A DNA stretch of 64,000 nucleotides, taken from the NCBI GenBank assembly GCA_037954665.1, contig JBBMOL010000134.1, forward strand, positions 806,001 through 870,000, in the 5' to 3' direction. Under the pieces are notes generated by a model. The model saw only the letters and a program-made list of their open reading frames with translations. It did not search any database and was not told the DNA's origin. Position numbers and translations under genes: made by a program. Shown here piece by piece: positions 59,170 through 64,000 of this stretch. This DNA comes from Laguncularia racemosa (Eukaryota > Streptophyta > Magnoliopsida > Myrtales > Combretaceae). Positions within the stretch are counted from its first letter, which is position 1; each line of letters opens with the position of its first letter.

Positions 59170-60515
59170 TTGGAATAGCAAGGTTTTTGCTCAAGCTTGA
59201 TTTCACCTAAAGATGAAAGAGGAGGCTGGAATTATATTCATTCGATTCTGTTGGTTCTCTGGCAGCCCCTTTTTTGAAGCTTGAGAACATATCTTCGTTT
59301 CATAAGGCCTGATCAGGCAATGAAGTATCGTGTATGCAAAACTTGCAGCAAGAAAGTGACGGAAGCAATTGGATATGGCTACCGGTGTGAAGGGTACCTG
59401 GAAAATGATGAAACATGCAGTTTGAAGTTATAAAAAAAATGATCCATGGCCGGAAATCTGGATATACTATAGCCTAATGGACGAGAGAATCTGTTTTGCT
59501 ATTTGATGATGATATAGGCAATGCATAGATTTGTTGAAGAGCACAACTCAGGAGATCACTTGATAATATGGTCCAGAAGAGAACTGGAAAAAAAGTAGAC
59601 CGATTCATCTTATTGAGCTAACAAGGCTAGAGCAGGAAAGTGGAAAGAGGAAAGAAGGGGTTCACGGTTATAACTGGGATATGTTAAAAGCAAGGGATGC
59701 TAAACTGGAAAAAAAATAAGAGAATGCCCTACCACCATAATGGAGTATACAAATTCAAGCCTCGTTTGACCTACAAGAGAAGTGTGTGCCCACTCTCGTG
59801 CACTTGAATCCGAGCACACATATAATAATGATTAATCAATGTATATCTCCGGATCAAAATCCTTGTCAAATAACAACGATCAAGCACACATATCATCGCA
59901 TAAAGTCTTTAATTGCACTCTTTGAAATGGCATGTGAAAGTGATCAAATGAGGAACCTCGCGTGATTGCTATAATCGCATAAATCTTCTGTGAATCTCAG
60001 GATATATAGCATCTAAGCATCAATTACAAGAGAAACTTGAAATATATTAGTCATTGATCAATATGTCATATGGGCATAAGCCATATGATTAAAAATTTGT
60101 GTTTATGGCTCCGAGAGTCAGACAGAGAGCAAAGTGTTCCACGAGGAGATTGAACCGAATACAAAGCAAACTGGCATATTTTTTAACATAGTAAAGAGTA
60201 GTAATACTTCATCATCTATCGGGTTATGTAATATCTACTCAAAAGCCCATTGGTTCTCCCTCCTAAGCTCTTCGTCCTCTTCAGGTGTGAATGCATTCTT
60301 CAAATCGAACGTTTTGCGTATCTCTTCTGGAGTTTTTCCCTTGATCATATCCACCACGGCTTGACAGGTCAATTGCAGTAGGCTCTCAATTTCTAAGAAG
60401 TTTGATGAATGAAATAGGACACGAAACAACAATAAGAACATGCATAAAGCTAGCAGCATAATAAAAACAGGAGTTTGTCTATAGTTTTACTGAAGACATA
60501 AAAGAAGTTGAAAAG
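59170..60515. repeat. Segmental duplication, unit B
   Basis: Partner of 53541-55130. Divergence by eye is several percent or more up to about 59975, then falls to about 2% through exon 2. Confidence 0.9.
59279..59432 (+). pseudogene. RPA1-like zinc-ribbon fragment B
   Basis: Duplicate of fragment A. The frame reads MKYRVCKTCSKKVTEAIGYG, then YRCEGYLENDETCSLKL. Here the CKTC knuckle is intact but the second knuckle has CEGY for CEGC, the opposite damage to copy A. A frameshift precedes the first cysteine pair. Isolated exon remnant. Confidence 0.75.
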
Positions 60516-61390
60516 GCTGTAGATAGCCTCTGTGTCGGTCTTAGAGTATGTGAATTCATCTCTTCATAGAAGACACGCAAACATATCAGCCCTCATAATA
60601 ACTATATGCTGTCTTTGTAAGGTTCTAAAACATCAATATTACCATCGGTACACAACACTTGGCCAGATGTAACCACAAAATTGCCAAGAAAGGAGAGGTT
60701 GGTCATGTCGGAAAATGCAGGGCATCAATTAGCTCACAGATCAAGTGGGTAGATTTTTTAAAATTTGCCAGTCCTGTTTACTTCCCTGCCACTAGTAAAT
60801 CCCCTTTACGTGCCAGTAACATCCAAGCCTTTCTTTATCTTCCAAGGGCAGACGAATGGGGCTGGTCCCCGCACCCTTCTCCAAACTTTGGAAGATTATC
60901 TTTAAAAACCAAAAAAGAAATTGAAGATATATGTATCGTTATAGTTTTGCCTCTCAAATATATGGCTTCGCTCCATTTTACTCCACTACTTACAACGGAA
61001 ATTGCATTTTCCTGTTGAGCTCATAAACCAAATTACAAATATAAGCAGAGATGGGTGACTAAGAAGAATTCAAAGCTGATTACTTACCAAGATGATTTCA
61101 AAGAGAGTGCTTTGATCAACACGAACAAACTCATAGTCCCAAGCCTTAAGGGCGTGCTCGTCAACGTCTGACTGGTCATGCTTCTTGCAATACTCTATTA
61201 CTTTCGAAAGAATATTGCCTGTAACATTAGGCAGCGGTATTGGATCATCACCACCGCTCTCATCGATGTTGAATTCCAATGTTTTGGACTGTAAAGCCAC
61301 GGCTTCTTCGATCTCAAAGCTTTGTCCATCTGAGCTAGTCAGAGTGATCGTTTTCCTCGGAGGAGCCGAAGCGGATGAAGAACTAGACAT
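60235..61390 (-). pseudogene. SKP1-like copy 3, splice acceptor lost
   Basis: Exon 1 (61088-61390, 101 codons) begins MSSSSSASAPPRKTITLTSS and reaches DQSTLFEIIL before a good GTAAGT donor. Exon 2 (60235-60408, 57 codons) begins NFLEIESLLQLTCQ after its first two codons and ends WAFE. A 158-aa product would match SKP1 family size: POZ-like N-terminal half binding cullin, C-terminal helices binding F-box proteins. But the acceptor CAG present in copy 2 is CAT here. The nearest AG inside the exon would shift the frame. Unless another acceptor is used, no normal protein can form. Both exons are otherwise open, so loss may be recent. Confidence 0.85.
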
Positions 61391-63558
61391 ATTTTGTAAA
61401 CTGTGAACTTCAGAGTAGTGATTTAGGGATTTTGTTGTTCAAGACGGCCTCTAAGTCTAAATGGTTGGAGTCATGGATGGATTAATATAGTCCATTTATT
61501 TGACTCGACCCCCTCCTTTGCTTCATCTACTTCCCTACGAAGTTTTCTATAAAGCAAATTAAGCTCGAATAGTTTATGGGATAAAGCCGGAACACTCCTG
61601 GATGTCATTATTATTTTAAATTTTTTTCTACATAAAAACTATTTCAAAAATAAATTTTAAAAACGTGAATGCAATTTATAACTTTTTTTACCAAAATTTG
61701 CATCCAAAAAAATTGTTTTCCTAATCATCCTTAATTGAAATTATTTAGATTTTTGAAATAACTCATAACTTTTTTTTTAACTACTGATTATACATGATAA
61801 CACATTAAAAAAAGTAAATGGAGGAAAGTTAATAGAAGATAAAATTAGAAAAAAAGTATACTTTTAATCCTTAATATTTACTTACTTTTCTATTTAAGTT
61901 CTCAATCTTTTTTTTCCTTTTACTTAAATTCTTAATGTTTTCAAATTCTTATATAAAAAAAAGGATTGTTATTAAATCTGTTAAGGTTTTTTTTTTTTTT
62001 TCTATTCATATCACTTGTCAACTTGAAATTAGTCAAAATAATAATTAAATTAACAAAATGATAATATTAAATATATTTATTTACATAATATAATGAAAAT
62101 ACTATTAATTGATATAATATATTAAAAAATACAAAATAATTAAAAGTAGAAAAAAGAGTTTGGAAAAATTGTATGTACCCAATCACCTTGGTCAACTAAC
62201 CTAAGGCCAATTAAAAGCTAATGCGTGTTTAAAATGGCAAAAAAAAATTCATGTATTTAATAAATAAGATTTTAAGGATATTGAGAACTCAAATATAAAG
62301 AAACAAAAAGGTTAGGATTCAATTACAAAAATAGGTAAAGGTTAAAAACCAAAAATATATTTTTTCCGAAAATTAGAGATCCATTTCTATATGCGACTCA
62401 ATCCAACCCATCTTGGTTGACAACACGATGTTTAATGGAACTATATACAAATTTGGATATCAATATTATATTCAACTACTTTATCTAATTGAGTTTGAAT
62501 TTTACCATATTTAACTTGATAAGTTTATGAGTTTGATCAAGATTCAAGATCAAATATTAGTTGAGTTCACATCGAGTTTAGATATTAATATTGTATTGAT
62601 ATCTTATACAAAAACAAGTTGAAACCAAAAGAACTTAACTAAGTCAAGTCTAAGTTTATCTCGTGTCATTTTGAAATGAGCTTTAATTCATAATTCTAAT
62701 CTCAATTTGATTGGAAATTGAACTTAATATTCTATAATTTTAACTCAATTCATTTACACACCAAATCTAAATAACAACACTTTATATGTATATGGGACTT
62801 GATTTTTAATATGTATAGGTTAGGGCTAGTAATCTGAATATAGATTCAACATCTGAGTGACTACACTTGGCATGTAAAGTTATATAATGTTCTTGAATTA
62901 AACTAATAAAATATTGACAATATGCCTAAAATGATACAAGTAAATATATTATTTCATTATTTTATATATGAAAGGTACAAGAACCTTGAATCATTTCACA
63001 CATAATCCATACCGCTCAGACACAGTTCTCGACTAGTTAGTTGATTGTGAAACCAACAAGATTTATAGAGAGCAAAAAATTGAGAATTTCCAATAACTTC
63101 TAAATTTTGAAGTCCGTGTGGATCCCCTATCAAGCTTAAAAAGTATATATTAACATTCTTTAATTTTTTATAAATTAGAAATAATAAAAGATTTTTTTGT
63201 CTATCATATTAATATACATTTTGATACGCTTAAGGGAATGGCAAAATATTTAAGAGTTTATTTGCAACAGTGTTAAAAGACACCTAGTAATTCCAGGCCA
63301 GGTCGAGGTCAAAATTTAGGACTTGATTGCATTTTCAACAAAAATTAATAAAAGATTCCAGATTGTATCCATGTAGCGATTGAACTAATTTAAGATTAAA
63401 ACTGCTAAGCAATGTCTTGCATCCGAAGAGTAAAAAGAGATTAAACGTCAACAAGTTAGGAGAATGTGAGCCGATTTATCATGTCAATTCTTTTTGGTAT
63501 TTCGTCCGAGTTGTTCTCAATTACATAACCAGTAATGCTTCCCTAGATGAAGACAAGG
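61391..63558 (-). promoter_or_regulatory. SKP1-like copy 3 upstream region
   Basis: Homologous to 52491-53540 but lengthened by the MITE at 61849-62367. It ends at the LTR of Copia-IV. No other gene is seen. The short frame at 63417 is a composite of upstream repeat and LTR. Confidence 0.5.
61849..62367. mobile_element. Mutator-like MITE, copy 3
   Basis: 519-bp relative of the elements at 10.9 and 13.9 kb. The right end inverted reads GGAAAAAATATATTTTTGGT and the left end AAAAAAAGTATACTTTTAAT. Flanks TAAAATTAG (61840-61848) and GAAAATTAG (62368-62376) form a 9-bp near-duplication. Inserted in the copy 3 upstream region; copy 1 lacks it at the equivalent place. Confidence 0.75.
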
Positions 63559-63891
63559 TGATGGAAACAATTAGGAAAAAGAAAAGCAACAGCAAAAAAG
63601 GAAGCAAAAATAATTTGCAACAAAACAGAGAAAAAAGGTTTGCTACTTCATTAATTGATTTTGATCTTTTGGTAATCAAACTTCCTTGATTGATTGGAAG
63701 TTTGTCTATTAAACTAAGCTAAAAGATAAGCTCCTTCATACTTATCAATAGTATAAGTTATGGAGGATTAGGTTTTCAAAAAAGAAAAAAGTACAAATAG
63801 CAGTAGCAGCAACATCATGTTTCTTGCAGCAACAACAATAGCAACGTTGGAAACAGAGGAGTCCGGTTCACTTCTGGTTATAGCAACAACA
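63559..63891 (-). repeat. Copia-IV 3' LTR
   Basis: 333 bp, starts TGATGGAAACAATTAGG, ends CAACAACA. Same family as the Copia-III LTR. It has about 20 extra bases near 63810 and lacks about 16 bases near 63668 relative to that copy. Confidence 0.85.
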
Positions 63892-64000
63892 CTCCTCCAT
63901 GATGCAAGAAACACTTAACTCACCAAGACACGATTGGAGGAGTTCAAATCGAGGTTTTTGCAAAGCCTTTGTTAAGATATCAACCACTTGATCATCTCCA
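63559..64000 (-). mobile_element. Copia-IV, 3' end only (runs off window)
   Basis: An LTR (63559-63891) followed on its inner side by a GGAGGAG-type purine tract and the last codons of Copia RNase H: GDDQVVDILTKALQKPRFEL at about 63945-64000. The element is minus-strand and continues past the window end. Confidence 0.88.

Overview
The window is eukaryotic, AT-rich nuclear DNA from a flowering plant. It has GT-AG introns, a plant-type HGSNAT-like gene, SKP1-like and PIP aquaporin sequences, Copia retrotransposons primed by initiator tRNA-Met, a CACTA (En/Spm) transposon and Mutator-like MITEs. The long introns and nested transposons suit a woody eudicot such as grapevine, but that species guess is weak. 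No prokaryotic features, CRISPR arrays, rRNA or functional tRNA genes were seen.

Layout. From 1 to 16 kb the sequence is mostly non-coding. It holds 0.36-0.55 kb MITEs with GGAAAA-type ends (two with convincing 9-bp target duplications), microsatellites, a SINE-like piece, and a broken PIP2-type aquaporin at 7.4-8.0 kb (minus). From 16.1 to 28.2 kb (minus) lies the one convincingly intact gene: a 13-exon, 415-aa membrane acetyltransferase of the heparan-alpha-glucosaminide N-acetyltransferase family. Its eighth intron carries an old Copia element (Copia-I, 246-bp LTRs, about 10% LTR divergence) in the same orientation.

From 30.8 to 63.6 kb lies a tandem array of SKP1-like genes (minus strand) that transposons have dismantled. 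Copy 1 has its exon 2 at 30.8 kb, an intron swollen by a young Copia (Copia-II, 31.6-36.4 kb), a solo LTR (36.6-38.3 kb) and an 870-bp MULE-like MITE (39.3-40.2 kb). Its exon 1 is split 17 bases after the ATG by an 11.8-kb CACTA transposon (40.7-52.5 kb). Copy 2 keeps only exon 2 (54.8-55.0 kb); the rest is replaced by unidentified DNA and a truncated Copia-III. Copy 3 (60.2-61.4 kb) has both exons but has lost its splice acceptor. Each of copies 2 and 3 is preceded on the plus strand by a decayed piece of an RPA1-type zinc ribbon, which shows they belong to one segmental duplication. The window ends inside another Copia element (Copia-IV).

The transposon proteins (TNP2, Transposase_24 and Copia Gag-Pol) all carry stops or frameshifts, so only the HGSNAT-like gene is a good candidate for a working gene. 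The best leads are the CACTA-split exon, the array of near-palindromic CGTTTAAACG repeats in the CACTA end, the frameshift-free but stop-riddled Copia-II, the low-divergence tract covering the SKP1 exon 2 copies, and the MITE family with 9-bp target duplications.
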